A stretch of DNA of 64,000 nt. Origin: Arthrobacter sp. ov118 (lineage in GTDB: Bacteria; Actinomycetota; Actinomycetes; Actinomycetales; Micrococcaceae). The notes under the pieces are model-generated. The model was not told the DNA's origin and made no database searches. It saw only the letters and a list, made by a program, of their open reading frames with translations. Positions 1 to 8,408 of the stretch are shown piece after piece. Position numbers and translations under genes: made by a program. The stretch is taken from positions 143,235 to 207,234 of the forward strand of contig NZ_FPAY01000010.1 of NCBI RefSeq assembly GCF_900116495.1, read 5' to 3'. The stretch's first letter is position 1, and each line of letters begins with the position of its first letter.

Positions 1-1402
1 CAGGGCTGATGTAGCTGTCGATCAGCCGCGGCTGGAGCATCACGCCGTCGTTGGCGATGCTTTGGTAGGCCCGCACGGTCTGCAGCGTTGACTGGGCGAC
101 GCCCTGGCCGAAGAGGACGGTGTACTGCTGGCGGCCGTCCCATTGATCCGCCGGGGCGAGGATTCCCTTCGATTCCGCGGGCAGGCCAATGTCGGGCGCC
201 TCGCCGATGCCGAACTTCTTCAGCCAGTTATAGCGCTGGTCCTTGCTCAGGCGCTGGCCCACCATGACCGTTCCGGTATTCATGGAGTAGCCGACGATGC
301 CGGCCAGGGTGCGTTGCTCGGTGCCGTGTTCGAACGCGTCGGTGAACGTCTGCCCGTCCAGGGTGTAGGTGGCCGGAATGGTGAAGGTGTCCAGCGGACT
401 GGACTTGCCCTCTTCGATCACTGCCGCAGCGGTGATCATCTTCTCCACCGATCCGGGCTCGTAGGCGGCGGTGACGGCCCGGACCCCGCGGTCCTCCGCG
501 GCAACCTTGCCAGGGTCGTTGGGATCCGGGGCGTCCGTGTCCGCCATGGCAATGATGTTGCCGGTCTTGACGTCAGAGACCACAATCACGCCCCACTCTG
601 CGCCGAGCTTGTCTTTCTGGCTTTGGATGGCCTGCTGGGAAAAGTACTGCAGATCCGAGTTCAGCGTGAGCTTGATGTCCTTGCCGTTCACCGCCGGCGT
701 CAGCTGGTCCACGCCCACGGGGATGCGCAGCCCGTCGGCGCCGATTTCGAACACGCGCTTGCCGGGCGTGCCCTTGAGGATCTCGTCCTGGGTCTGTTCG
801 AGCCCGGCCTGCCCGGTGGCGCCGTCGTGGAGGAAGCCGACAATGCCGCCGGCCACGGAGCCGTTGGGATAGACCCGCTTGCTGGTGCCTTCGGTGACAA
901 TGCCGGGAATTTGAAGCTTGGATACCCGGTCCTCGACGTCGGGCTTGAGATCCTTGGCCACGATGTAGTAGCGCTGGGTTCCGGTCAGGGCGTCGCGTAG
1001 GGCATCGCGGTCCATGCCGAGCACCGCCGCCAGTTCGGATATGCCCTGGTCCCGGGTGACCTTGACCAGCTCATCCTTGCCGTTGATGGTCTCAAGCCTG
1101 CGGAAGGACTCGGTCTTGGTGTTGACCGTCTGGTCCACCACGACGTTGTAGCGGATAACACTGCTGGCCAGGACCGTGCCGGACGAATCGAGGATGCTGC
1201 CGCGTTCCGCGGGCAGCACGATGGGCGTGAGCCGGTTATTGAGGGCGGCCTCTGCCATGCCGCCGACATCCAGCCCCTGGACCAGGAACAGCTTGCCGCC
1301 AACCACCAGCAGAAGGGTCAGCATCAGGCCCAGCCCCACGCGGAGCCGCCGGGTGGCGTTTGGGGCTTTGGCCTTGCTGGCCTTGCCGGAGTTCTGCGCC
1401 AC
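1..1402 (-). CDS. ftsI: Class B penicillin-binding protein FtsI (PBP3), 3' end cut by window edge
   Basis: Septal peptidoglycan transpeptidase that cross-links the wall at the division site. About 467 N-terminal residues are visible. A GTG start is followed by a short basic tail, one membrane segment near residues 20-38 (LGLMLTLLLVVGGKLFLV) and the dimerisation domain. The transpeptidase domain shows the active-site SxxK box as EPGSVEK (about 440-455) and the SxN box as S-M-N (about 290). The KTG box and C-terminus lie before base 1. It is the last visible member of the mraZ-rsmH-ftsL-ftsI run, 57 bases after ftsL. The order and motifs make the assignment firm; only the exact start could move. 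Confidence 0.93.
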   Translation of the reverse strand, partial: MAQNSGKASKAKAPNATRRLRVGLGLMLTLLLVVGGKLFLVQGLDVGGMAEAALNNRLTPIVLPAERGSILDSSGTVLASSVIRYNVVVDQTVNTKTESFRRLETINGKDELVKVTRDQGISELAAVLGMDRDALRDALTGTQRYYIVAKDLKPDVEDRVSKLQIPGIVTEGTSKRVYPNGSVAGGIVGFLHDGATGQAGLEQTQDEILKGTPGKRVFEIGADGLRIPVGVDQLTPAVNGKDIKLTLNSDLQYFSQQAIQSQKDKLGAEWGVIVVSDVKTGNIIAMADTDAPDPNDPGKVAAEDRGVRAVTAAYEPGSVEKMITAAAVIEEGKSSPLDTFTIPATYTLDGQTFTDAFEHGTEQRTLAGIVGYSMNTGTVMVGQRLSKDQRYNWLKKFGIGEAPDIGLPAESKGILAPADQWDGRQQYTVLFGQGVAQSTLQTVRAYQSIANDGVMLQPRLIDSYISP

Positions 1403-1440
1403 GGTGAGTCCTTGCTGCTTGCCTTGCTGGTGGTCTGAGA

Positions 1441-1472
1441 ACGTTACTGCCCCGGAACGTTACTGCCCCGGA
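1441..1472. repeat. 16-bp tandem duplication across the ftsL stop codon
   Basis: The unit ACGTTACTGCCCCGGA occurs twice back to back (1441-1456 and 1457-1472). On the coding strand each copy carries the codons for the terminal Pro-Gly-Gln and the TAA stop, so the gene end was duplicated without changing the protein. This looks like replication slippage, seen directly in the sequence. Confidence 0.85.
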
Positions 1473-2164
1473 AGTTTCTGCGCGGGAGCCGGCACCGATC
1501 CGCCGTGCAGTTCCGCGGTCGGGGCCGCGGGCTTGGTGTCGGCCGCTTTCGTGCCGGCCGGCTTGTCGGCCGGCTTGTCGGCCGGCTTCGTGTCGGCCGG
1601 CTTGGTCTCGGCCGGTTTGGCGTCAGCCGTTTGCCGCTGGGCGAGCGGTTCGTTATCGGAAACCGGCGGAACAACGGTGAGCTGTCCGGCGACAGCAGGT
1701 GCGGCGATGACGGCGCCCGGAGCATCGCCCTTGACGGCCGGCTTGGCCTTGCCGGTGACGCTCAGGGTAGAGAGGTCGATCTGGCCCTTGCCGACCGAAG
1801 CCACCATGCCCAGTTCCGTGGCCTTGGCAGCGAGGTTCTGCGGGGCGTCGAAGTTCTGGACCTGTTGGGTGAGGTCCTGGTTCTGCTTCGTCAGGGTGGT
1901 CTGGTCGCTGCGCAGCTGGACCAGCTGGTACTGGGCCGAGGAGACGGAGATATTCAAGACCAGCACGGCCATGAGGGCGATCGCCAACATGCCGAAGCAG
2001 AGGACCACGAACGGCGCGCGGCGCTTGCGGGGTGCCGAGCGGACCAGCGACAGCGGAGTACGTGACTTCCGGGCCGGACCGGTGACCGGGCGGACGCCGG
2101 GCAGGGCACGGGCAGTAGCGCCCTGGACAACGGGGTAGCTGTTGACGGCGGCGGCGTTGCTCAT
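1460..2164 (-). CDS. ftsL: FtsL-like septum formation protein
   Basis: Small bitopic division protein of 234 aa, in the ftsL position between rsmH and ftsI (the Rv2164c position in M. tuberculosis). There is a cytoplasmic basic N-terminus (about 1-50), one membrane helix (about 50-75, FVVLCFGMLAIALMAVLVLN) and a short extracytoplasmic coiled coil rich in Gln and Leu (about 78-105). A long disordered Ala/Pro/Lys tail follows, with repeated KPAD-type units. FtsL normally pairs with FtsB/DivIC and FtsQ to activate FtsW-FtsI. Its ATG overlaps the rsmH stop as ATGA (2161-2164), so translation is probably coupled. Sequence conservation in this family is low; the assignment rests on topology and position. 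Confidence 0.85.
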   Translation of the reverse strand: MSNAAAVNSYPVVQGATARALPGVRPVTGPARKSRTPLSLVRSAPRKRRAPFVVLCFGMLAIALMAVLVLNISVSSAQYQLVQLRSDQTTLTKQNQDLTQQVQNFDAPQNLAAKATELGMVASVGKGQIDLSTLSVTGKAKPAVKGDAPGAVIAAPAVAGQLTVVPPVSDNEPLAQRQTADAKPAETKPADTKPADKPADKPAGTKAADTKPAAPTAELHGGSVPAPAQKLPGQ

Positions 2165-3159
2165 GCTGCTCTCCTGGCTTTGATGCGTTCGACGGCGCGC
2201 AGCCGGGCGGAAGCTGCGCGGGGGTTTTCAGCGATTTCAGCGGCGGTGGGCACCTCGGTGCCCTTTGTCAGGGTTTTGAGTTCGGCTTTGTGCTCTTCGA
2301 GTTCGACCGGGAAGCCAACCGGGGCCGAGGACTTCGATCCGGCTTGGAAGAAGCCCTTGACGATCTTGTCTTCGAGGGAGTGGTAGGACATGACCACTAC
2401 ACGGCCGCCCAAGGCGATCGCCTCAATGGCTGCCGGGATGGCACGCTCCAGGACGTCCAGTTCCTCGTTAACCTCGATCCGGAGCGCCTGGAAGGTGCGT
2501 TTGGCCGGGTGCCCGCCGGTCTTGGCGGCCCCGGAGGGCACCACGGAACGGATCTGTTCGACCAGTTCGCCCGTAGTGGTGAAGGGCTTTTCGGCGCGCG
2601 CAGCCACGATCCTGTTCGCGATGCGGCCGGCGAATTTTTCTTCCCCCCATTTCCGGATAATCCGGACGAGGTCTTCTTCGCTGTAGTTGTTGACGACGTC
2701 AGCGGCAGTCTGGCCGCGACTGGTGTCCATCCGCATGTCCAGGGGTGCGTCGAAGGAGTAGGCAAAGCCGCGCTCCCGCTCGTCCAGTTGCAGCGAGGAG
2801 ACACCAAGGTCCATGAGCACCCCGTGGACTTCGGTGAAGCCAAGGTCTTCGAGGACGTCCGGGATTTCGTCGTAGACGGCGTGGACCAGGTCTGTCCGGG
2901 CCGCGAAGGCTGCCAGCCGCTCCCCCGCGAGTGCCAAGGCTTCCTCATCGCGGTCGATGCCGATCAGGTGGAGGTCCGGAAAGCGCTGGAGGAGGGCCTC
3001 GGAGTGGCCCCCCATGCCGAGGGTCGCGTCGATCACTACCGGCGTCTCGCCGCGGTTCCGGGCAGCCTCGAAGCCGGGGGCCAACAAATTGATGCACCGG
3101 TCCTTGAGGACCGGTACATGGCGTTCGGACGTGGGCTTCGTCTTGTCGGGGTCCGTCAT
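2161..3159 (-). CDS. rsmH: 16S rRNA (cytosine(1402)-N(4))-methyltransferase RsmH
   Basis: SAM-dependent enzyme that N4-methylates C1402 in the decoding centre of 16S rRNA (MraW family). With the ATG at 3159 it is 332 aa, the usual size. That start is preceded by an AAGGACG ribosome site; a longer reading frame upstream has no such support. Seen: the N-terminal HVPVL motif, the SAM loop DATLGMGGHSEALL, the MDLGVSSLQLD segment, DMRMD, and the C-terminal SYHSLEDKIVK motif. It follows mraZ by 191 bases and overlaps ftsL by four. The assignment is secure. Confidence 0.97.
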   Translation of the reverse strand: MTDPDKTKPTSERHVPVLKDRCINLLAPGFEAARNRGETPVVIDATLGMGGHSEALLQRFPDLHLIGIDRDEEALALAGERLAAFAARTDLVHAVYDEIPDVLEDLGFTEVHGVLMDLGVSSLQLDERERGFAYSFDAPLDMRMDTSRGQTAADVVNNYSEEDLVRIIRKWGEEKFAGRIANRIVAARAEKPFTTTGELVEQIRSVVPSGAAKTGGHPAKRTFQALRIEVNEELDVLERAIPAAIEAIALGGRVVVMSYHSLEDKIVKGFFQAGSKSSAPVGFPVELEEHKAELKTLTKGTEVPTAAEIAENPRAASARLRAVERIKARRAA

Positions 3160-3350
3160 GCCTTCGTCCTTTCGTTGCCCGGAGTGCTGGTTTCTGGTGG
3201 CGGCTCTTAAGCAACGTTCCTTGGTCCAGGTCCCCATCCGCGCCTATCCTGCGCCGGCCTGGCTCCGGGGAAGTGAGCCAGGACAGCAGCCTGATGGGCG
3301 GCTGGAGATCTCGATCAAGGAACGTCGTGTGCTGGTGGTTCAGTGGGGAT

Positions 3351-3779
3351 TCAGAGAATCCCCGGTATTGCGTCGTCCGTTTCCGAAAAGGCTGTTTCCT
3401 TTTCAGCCAGGTACTCGCTCCAAGCCTGGGCGTCCCAAATCTCTGCGCGGGATCCTGCGCCGATGACGGCGAGTTCCCGGCCGAGACCTGCGTACTCCCG
3501 GAGCGCCGGCGGAATCGTCACGCGCCCCTGCTTGTCAGGTACCTCGTCCGAGGCTCCAGAGAGGAAAACACGGATGTAGTCACGTGCTTGCTTGGAGGAA
3601 ATTGGAGCCTCCCGCATCTGCTCGTGAACCCGGCCGAATTCCGCCTCACTGAAGACGTAGATGCAACGCTCCTGGCCCCGTGTGAGAACCAGCCCGCTGG
3701 CAAGCTCCTCACGGAACTTCGCTGGGAGGATAATTCGACCTTTTTCGTCCAGACGCGGCGAATGGGTGCCGAGAAACAC
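3351..3779 (-). CDS. mraZ: Transcriptional regulator MraZ
   Basis: First gene of the division and cell-wall cluster. It encodes a 142-aa DNA-binding protein with two AbrB/SpoVT-like halves: the first carries GTHSPRLDEKGRIILPAKFR, the second DKQGRVTIPPALREYAG. MraZ forms an oligomeric ring and represses its own operon in the bacteria studied. The start is GTG (3777-3779). Three matching direct repeats lie 62-91 bases upstream (3841-3870), which fits autoregulation of the downstream rsmH-ftsL-ftsI genes. Length and motifs are typical. Confidence 0.97.
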   Translation of the reverse strand: MFLGTHSPRLDEKGRIILPAKFREELASGLVLTRGQERCIYVFSEAEFGRVHEQMREAPISSKQARDYIRVFLSGASDEVPDKQGRVTIPPALREYAGLGRELAVIGAGSRAEIWDAQAWSEYLAEKETAFSETDDAIPGIL

Positions 3780-3840
3780 GGCCCACCGCCTGTCTTTTCT
3801 AGGAAGTCCAACGTCCCCTGTGCTGCCACTACCCTCTTAC

Positions 3841-3870
3841 GTCCTCCACATTACTCCACAACGCTCCACA
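3841..3870 (-). promoter_or_regulatory. Predicted MraZ operator: three 10-bp direct repeats
   Basis: On the minus strand the sequence reads TGTGGAGCGT, TGTGGAGTAA, TGTGGAGGAC: three copies of TGTGGAG at exact 10-base (one helical turn) spacing, upstream of mraZ. Known MraZ operators are runs of TGGG-type direct repeats with the same 10-base period. The match in layout and position supports an operator; binding itself is inferred. The rest of 3871-4180 holds no gene, only a GTGG-rich stretch on the plus strand near 3952-3970 and the hairpin at 4098. Confidence 0.75.
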
Positions 3871-4097
3871 GTCAACGACACGCCCGGGATGTTTTCACAA
3901 ATTTGCGGCGATTGGCCCCCCTCGTTGCCAGCATTTGCAAGGAATCGGGGCCGTGGTGGAAAGTGGAGCGTTTTTTTCGTGGTTGCCCCGCCCGCCTCAG
4001 ACGGTTTGGTCCGGGAGGGCCCAGGCAGCGCCGCATTACCTCCAGGAGGCCCACCGTGGCACGTTTCACGCGTCCTTAGGGCCGCTTAAATGGCGAA

Positions 4098-4117
4098 AGA
4101 CCCGCCGAAGCGGGTCT
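4098..4117. terminator. Stem-loop terminator after the DUF3040 gene
   Basis: A perfect 8-bp inverted repeat (4098-4105 and 4110-4117) with a four-base loop, downstream of the minus-strand DUF3040 gene. The U-tract is weak, as is common in high-GC actinobacteria. Confidence 0.6.
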
Positions 4118-4180
4118 CTCACCGTCCCCCGGCGGACCGGTGGCGGAAAGTGGAGGGCCGAGGAAGCCCTCACAGGTGGT

Positions 4181-4552
4181 TCAGGATTCTCCCCGGTGCC
4201 GTTCATCCCAGCGCTGCTCAAGGTTGCTCATGAATGAACTCCGCGGCTTGCCCTGCTTGCGGCCCCTGGCCCCCCGGCCCTTGCCCACAGCCGAGCTGCG
4301 CATCGTGGCGAAGTACACACCGGCACCCATGACAACGAAGCCCAAGACGCCAACAAAGATATTTTGGATCGATACGCCGACCAGCAGCAGCAGGACGCCG
4401 GCGAGCGTGGCGAGTACCCCGATGACAAGGTGGCGTGTGGACCACGAGCGCCCCGGGACCGATCCCATCGAGCTTGCGAACTTGGGATCGTCCTCATGCA
4501 GCTGCTTCTCAAGTTGCTCCAGCAACTTCTGTTCGTGCTCCGAGAGCGGCAT
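4181..4552 (-). CDS. DUF3040 small membrane protein
   Basis: A 123-aa protein of a small actinobacterial membrane family with no established biochemical role. The ATG at 4552 follows a strong GAGGAGGTCG ribosome site and opens with the family signature MPLSEHEQKLLEQLEKQL, so the longer upstream frame is not used. Two membrane helices lie at about 48-65 and 68-88 (LVIGVLATLAGVLLLLVGV, then IFVGVLGFVVMGAGVYF), followed by a Lys/Arg/Gly-rich cytoplasmic tail. A homologue lies near mraZ in mycobacteria (Rv2169c), so its place next to the division cluster is conserved. The 300 bases upstream (4553-4852) contain no gene; its promoter should be there. Confidence 0.88.
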   Translation of the reverse strand: MPLSEHEQKLLEQLEKQLHEDDPKFASSMGSVPGRSWSTRHLVIGVLATLAGVLLLLVGVSIQNIFVGVLGFVVMGAGVYFATMRSSAVGKGRGARGRKQGKPRSSFMSNLEQRWDERHRGES

Positions 4553-4852
4553 TGCGACCTCCTCAAGTCTGCCAACGTCGGGACTTGACGTGGCCTTTGG
4601 CTTAAAACCCCTAACGCCCGGGATTCCGAAGTGGTTCCCAATCACCGCCCTTGGTGAAATGGGGCAACTCCAGAGTCCCGCGCCGGTCTTCAGCTGGCCA
4701 GGTCGTTGCCGATCGGTCGATCTAGTCGTCCTAAACCTAGGTATTAATAAGGATAGATTGTTGCGGCCTGTTCTGAAAGACAGTCTTAAGGCCCTGTCCC
4801 GTGCCGGCGGGCCTGACGGAGGGGCCAGGCGGCCCTAAATACGGCCGGAGGT

Positions 4853-6214
4853 TCAGCGGCCGGTGTTCCCCTGGCCGGCCGGGTCGGAGTTTGCCGTATC
4901 GGTGTTAGCCGTGTGGTTGTTTGCCGGGTCCAGGAGCCGTGCCGGCAAAACCGACTTGTTGCCGAACTTTCGGGTGACGGCGTCGAGCGCTTGTTCTGCA
5001 GCCCTCCAGTTGTCGTCCCGGCGGTCCAGACTCAGTTGCAGGGGGGCGTGGGCGGCCTCTTCCAGCTGCTCCGCCCGGATGCCCACGAGCCGTACGGTCA
5101 TGGGCCTTTCACCCACCGACTCCAGAAGCTGGACTGCCACGGCATAGAGCAGTTGGGCACTGTCGATCGGGGTGCTCACCGTGCGGCTGCGGGTGATGGT
5201 GGAAAAGTCCGCGTAGCGCAGCTTCAGCGCCACGGTGCGGGCATGCATTCCCGCGCCGCGCAGGCGCTCGGCAGTCCGGTGTGACAGCCGCAGCAGCTCA
5301 CGGTGGAGCAACGCGTCATCCGCGGTGTCTGTGGCAAAGGTCTCTTCGGCTCCGATGCTCTTTTCCAGCCGGACTGGCGTCACGGGCCGTGGGTCGATGC
5401 CCCAGGAGAGTCGGTAGACGTGCTCCCCCGAGGCGCCCAGCAGCTTCCGCAGCGAGGGCAGCGGCGACGCGGCGACGTCGGCCACCGTCCGGATACCCCG
5501 TCGGGCAAGCACCTCAACCGTCTTCCCCCCGACCCCCCAGAGCGCGCTGACCGGAAGGCTGTGAAGGTACGGGATGGTTTCCTCCGGCGTGATTAGCAGC
5601 AGGCCGTCCGGTTTGCAGCGGGTGGAAGCGATTTTGGCCACGAACTTGCTCGCGGCTATGCCCACTGACGCCGTGATCCCCAGTTCCCGCGCGACGCGGG
5701 CGCGGATCAGTTCGCCGATCTCCCGGGGCGGACCCAGCCTCCGGATGGCACCTCCGACGTCCAGGAACGCCTCATCCACGCTGAGCGGCTCCACGAGGTC
5801 GGTGATGGAACCAAAGATGGCCATGATCTGGCCGGACACTTCGTAGTAGAGCTTGTGCCGGGGCTCGATGACCACTGCCGAGGGACACATGCGGGCCGCG
5901 ACCGCCATGGGCATCGCTGATCTGACGCCGAACGCCCGGGCTTCGTAGGATGCGGAGAGCACAACGGACCGGTCGGCCGGATAGCCGACGATCACGGGCC
6001 TTCCCTTCAGCTCGGGACGGCTGCGCAGCTCTACCGAGACAAAGAATGCGTCCATGTCAACGTGCATGATGCTGCTGCGCCGCAGTTCCCGCAGCGTGTC
6101 CTCGCTGAAACGGCCGGGAGGCGGCACTTCGGCGGGCGCAGTAGTCCGTCTCTGATGATTGTCTGCATGTTTGTCTGTGTGTTTGTCTGTGTGTTTGTCT
6201 GCGTCCGGCCCCAC
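4853..6214 (-). CDS. dinB: DNA polymerase IV (Y-family, DinB)
   Basis: Error-prone lesion-bypass polymerase, 453 aa from a GTG at 6214. Catalytic boxes are visible: MHVDMDAFFVSVE (first acidic residue, about residues 50-62) and LSVDEAFLD (second acidic pair). These are followed by the ITASVGIAASKFVAKIAS palm/thumb segment and the helix-hairpin-helix region. QLSL near residue 393 resembles the beta-clamp binding motif. The N-terminus adds about 48 residues before the catalytic core and includes a His/Asp/Lys repeat coded by 12-bp DNA repeats; the true start may be further in. No LexA-type GAAC-N4-GTTC box was seen upstream. The gene stands alone. Confidence 0.93.
   Translation of the reverse strand: MGPDADKHTDKHTDKHADNHQRRTTAPAEVPPPGRFSEDTLRELRRSSIMHVDMDAFFVSVELRSRPELKGRPVIVGYPADRSVVLSASYEARAFGVRSAMPMAVAARMCPSAVVIEPRHKLYYEVSGQIMAIFGSITDLVEPLSVDEAFLDVGGAIRRLGPPREIGELIRARVARELGITASVGIAASKFVAKIASTRCKPDGLLLITPEETIPYLHSLPVSALWGVGGKTVEVLARRGIRTVADVAASPLPSLRKLLGASGEHVYRLSWGIDPRPVTPVRLEKSIGAEETFATDTADDALLHRELLRLSHRTAERLRGAGMHARTVALKLRYADFSTITRSRTVSTPIDSAQLLYAVAVQLLESVGERPMTVRLVGIRAEQLEEAAHAPLQLSLDRRDDNWRAAEQALDAVTRKFGNKSVLPARLLDPANNHTANTDTANSDPAGQGNTGR
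6168..6203. repeat. 12-bp tandem repeat in the 5' end of dinB
   Basis: Three consecutive copies of TGTTTGTCTGTG (last copy ends CG), with a degenerate fourth copy before them. The unit is a multiple of three, so copy-number change would keep the dinB frame and alter only the DKHT-type N-terminal repeat. Confidence 0.8.
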
Positions 6215-6300
6215 ACCTTCAATCCTATGCCCGGGGACTGACTAAACTGGAGGCTGATTCCGCGTCAACCCCACGCGTCAACACCAGGAGGAAAATCCCT

Positions 6301-6834
6301 GTGAAGGTATTTGGACAGCGCAAACGTGCCACGGCGGCCCTCGCGGCGGCGGGCACGTTACTGGCCTTGGCCGCCTGCACGCCTGCCGGCACCGGGACCG
6401 GGACCACGGCGGCCGCGCCGTCGTCGAGTTCGGCCTCATCACCGCAGTCCTCCACGACCGCTCCCCCAAGCCCTTCCGCGGAGCCCGGCACCTCTGCCAC
6501 GGTCGGCGCCCTGGTTCCCGGATTCCCGCAGAGGCTCCTGCCCCTCATGCCCGGGGCCAAGGTGGTTTCCAGCAGCTTGGACAAGACCACTGTGCCGGCA
6601 ACGGTGGCACTCGTCGGCGGCATCACGGCCCCTGCCGCCGATGTCCTGGCCTATTACACCAAGGGGCTCCAGGCCCAGGGCTTCAAGGCCGTCCCGGGAG
6701 AAACCGTGGGCGCCCTGCCCTCTAAGGACTTCCTTCGCGGCGACAGCGAGACCGTGAACATCTCCGTCATGGAGTCCAAAGGCGTGTCCACCTTCACGAT
6801 TGGCGCTAACGTCGCTGCCGGATCCGTCAAGTGA
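6301..6834 (+). CDS. Predicted lipoprotein of unknown function
   Basis: A 177-aa exported protein, starting with GTG after an AGGAGGAAAAT ribosome site. It has a basic n-region, a hydrophobic stretch (ATAALAAAGTLLALAAC) and a lipobox-type LAAC around Cys24, so it is probably lipid-anchored on the outer face of the membrane. A Ser/Thr/Pro-rich linker (about 28-62) leads to a compact domain of about 110 residues that I do not recognise. Its TGA overlaps the next GTG by four bases, so it is translationally coupled to the polyprenyl synthase. A lipoprotein gene (lppM) also lies near idsA2 in mycobacteria, but I cannot claim homology. Confidence 0.8.
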   Translation: MKVFGQRKRATAALAAAGTLLALAACTPAGTGTGTTAAAPSSSSASSPQSSTTAPPSPSAEPGTSATVGALVPGFPQRLLPLMPGAKVVSSSLDKTTVPATVALVGGITAPAADVLAYYTKGLQAQGFKAVPGETVGALPSKDFLRGDSETVNISVMESKGVSTFTIGANVAAGSVK

Positions 6835-7925
6835 GCGTCACCGAACAGCTGCGACTCGAACAGACGGCCTTCGTGGCCGCCGTCGCCGGCCAGCTCACGG
6901 ATTTCCTGACCAGCCGCCAGGCTGTCATGTCCTCTATCTCGCAGGACATCGACCCGCTCATGGGCTCGATCTCCAACCTGGTCACGGGCGGCAAGCGCCT
7001 CCGGGCACTGATGTGTTACTGGGGCTGGCGCGGGGCCGGCGGCGAGGCCGACGCGGCCGAGGTGGTCACCGCAGGGGCAGCCCTGGAACTCTTCCAGGCC
7101 GCGGCCCTGATCCACGACGACATCATTGACCGCTCGGACACCCGCCGGGGCGGCCCCAGCGTCCACCGCCGGTTCAGCGAACTGCACGAAAAACAGAGCT
7201 GGGCGCTGGACCGCGAACGATTCGGGCACGCGGCCGCCATCCTCACCGGCGACCTTTGCCTGTCCTTCAGCGAGGAATCCTTCACGGAAATCGGACACCG
7301 GGCCGCCGCCGGCAGCCCGGCGCGGCTGATCTTCAACCTCATGCGCGCCGAAGTGATGGCCGGGCAGTACCTGGACATCCTGGAGGAGGTCGCAGGGCCG
7401 CGGCGTGACCGCGCCGGCGCCGTCAGCCGGGCCCAGTCCATCATCCGATTCAAGTCGGCCAAGTACTCCACCGAGCACCCGCTCGCCCTGGGCGGCGCGT
7501 TGGCCGGAGCAGGCGATGAGCTGCTGCGCGGCTACTCGGCGTTCGCCCTGCCGCTGGGCGAGGCGTTCCAGCTGCGCGACGACGTCCTTGGCGTCTTCGG
7601 CGACCCTGTCACAACCGGCAAGCCGGCCGGGGACGATCTCCGTGAGGGCAAGCGGACGGTGCTCGTGGCATTTGCCCTGGACCAGGCCACGGCAGCCGAT
7701 TCGGAGTTCATCGACGCCAAACTCGGCGACCCCGAACTCAGCGACGCAGACATCACGGAGATCCGGCGGATCATTGTGGACTCCGGCGCACTCCAGGCCA
7801 CCGAGGTGCTCATCGAAGAGTTCGGCAAGGCGGCCTTCACCGCCTTGGACCTCCTGCCGTTGGAGGAGCTTCCCAAGACGGCGCTCCGCAAGCTGGCGGA
7901 AGCAGCCGTCAGCCGCGCCGCCTGA
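6831..7925 (+). CDS. Polyprenyl diphosphate synthase (trans-isoprenyl synthase)
   Basis: Chain-elongating prenyltransferase that condenses isopentenyl diphosphate onto allylic diphosphates, supplying chains for menaquinone, carotenoids or lipid carriers. It is 364 aa. The first aspartate-rich motif is in LIHDDIIDRSDTRRGG, the second in FQLRDDVLGVFGD, and the GGKRLRALMCYW entry motif is near residue 45. Final chain length cannot be read reliably from the sequence. A GTGA overlap couples it to the preceding lipoprotein gene. Position (upstream of the Rv2175c-type and kinase genes) matches idsA2 (Rv2173) in M. tuberculosis. Family assignment is firm; the specific product is not. Confidence 0.93.
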   Translation: MSVTEQLRLEQTAFVAAVAGQLTDFLTSRQAVMSSISQDIDPLMGSISNLVTGGKRLRALMCYWGWRGAGGEADAAEVVTAGAALELFQAAALIHDDIIDRSDTRRGGPSVHRRFSELHEKQSWALDRERFGHAAAILTGDLCLSFSEESFTEIGHRAAAGSPARLIFNLMRAEVMAGQYLDILEEVAGPRRDRAGAVSRAQSIIRFKSAKYSTEHPLALGGALAGAGDELLRGYSAFALPLGEAFQLRDDVLGVFGDPVTTGKPAGDDLREGKRTVLVAFALDQATAADSEFIDAKLGDPELSDADITEIRRIIVDSGALQATEVLIEEFGKAAFTALDLLPLEELPKTALRKLAEAAVSRAA

Positions 7926-7969
7926 TCCGGACTGCCACGGAATCCAACTGCTGCCCAGGAGGAGGAACG

Positions 7970-8012
7970 CCGCGGGCCGCGTACAGCGATATTCGCTGCA
8001 CACGGCCCGCGG
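7970..8012. terminator. Bidirectional terminator
   Basis: Long hairpin between two convergent genes: a 10-bp outer stem (7970-7979 with 8003-8012), a mostly paired inner stem with two mismatches and a 3-base loop. It is followed on the plus strand by a T-rich run ending in TTTTT. Confidence 0.85.
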
Positions 8013-8054
8013 TAAGTTTCTTTAATACTGTTTTTGTCTGCTGCCGCGGCGCTC

Positions 8055-8408
8055 CTACCAGGCCAGGGACTGTGCCCGGCGGCGGATTTCGGTCTTGCGG
8101 CCTTCGCGGAGGGCGTCGATCGGCCGCCCGCGCAGTGACTCGTCCGGGGTGAAGAGCCAGTTGATCAGATCCTCGTCCGAGTAGCCGGCGTCAGAGAGGA
8201 CAACAATGGTGCCTTTCAGGCTTTCCACTGCGTGGCCGTCCTGGATGAATGCCGCCGGCACGGACCGGATGCGCCGGTCTCCGATTCTTATGGCCGCCAG
8301 CGCACGCTCGTCCAGAAGTGCATGGACTTTGGTAATAGACACATTAAGAAGCTGTGCCACATCGGGCAGGGGCAGCCATTCGCCCACGAGGTTTTCTACA
8401 TTACTCAC
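8055..8408 (-). CDS. Rv2175c-family DNA-binding protein
   Basis: A 117-aa winged-helix-type protein. The N-terminal half holds an excisionase-like helix-turn-helix (WLPLPDVAQLLNVSITKVHAL). The C-terminal half (VLSDAGYSDEDLINWLFTPD, then LREGRKTEIRRRAQSLAW) is the conserved part of the Rv2175c family. In M. tuberculosis Rv2175c is a DNA-binding substrate of the neighbouring kinase PknL; here the PASTA kinase gene is 1.7 kb away with one gene between, so the pair may still work together (inference). Its regulatory targets are unknown. Confidence 0.9.
   Translation of the reverse strand: MSNVENLVGEWLPLPDVAQLLNVSITKVHALLDERALAAIRIGDRRIRSVPAAFIQDGHAVESLKGTIVVLSDAGYSDEDLINWLFTPDESLRGRPIDALREGRKTEIRRRAQSLAW

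Noticed and set aside
6215..6300. SOS (LexA) box upstream of dinB
   Set aside because: No GAAC-N4-GTTC-type dyad is present in the short gap.
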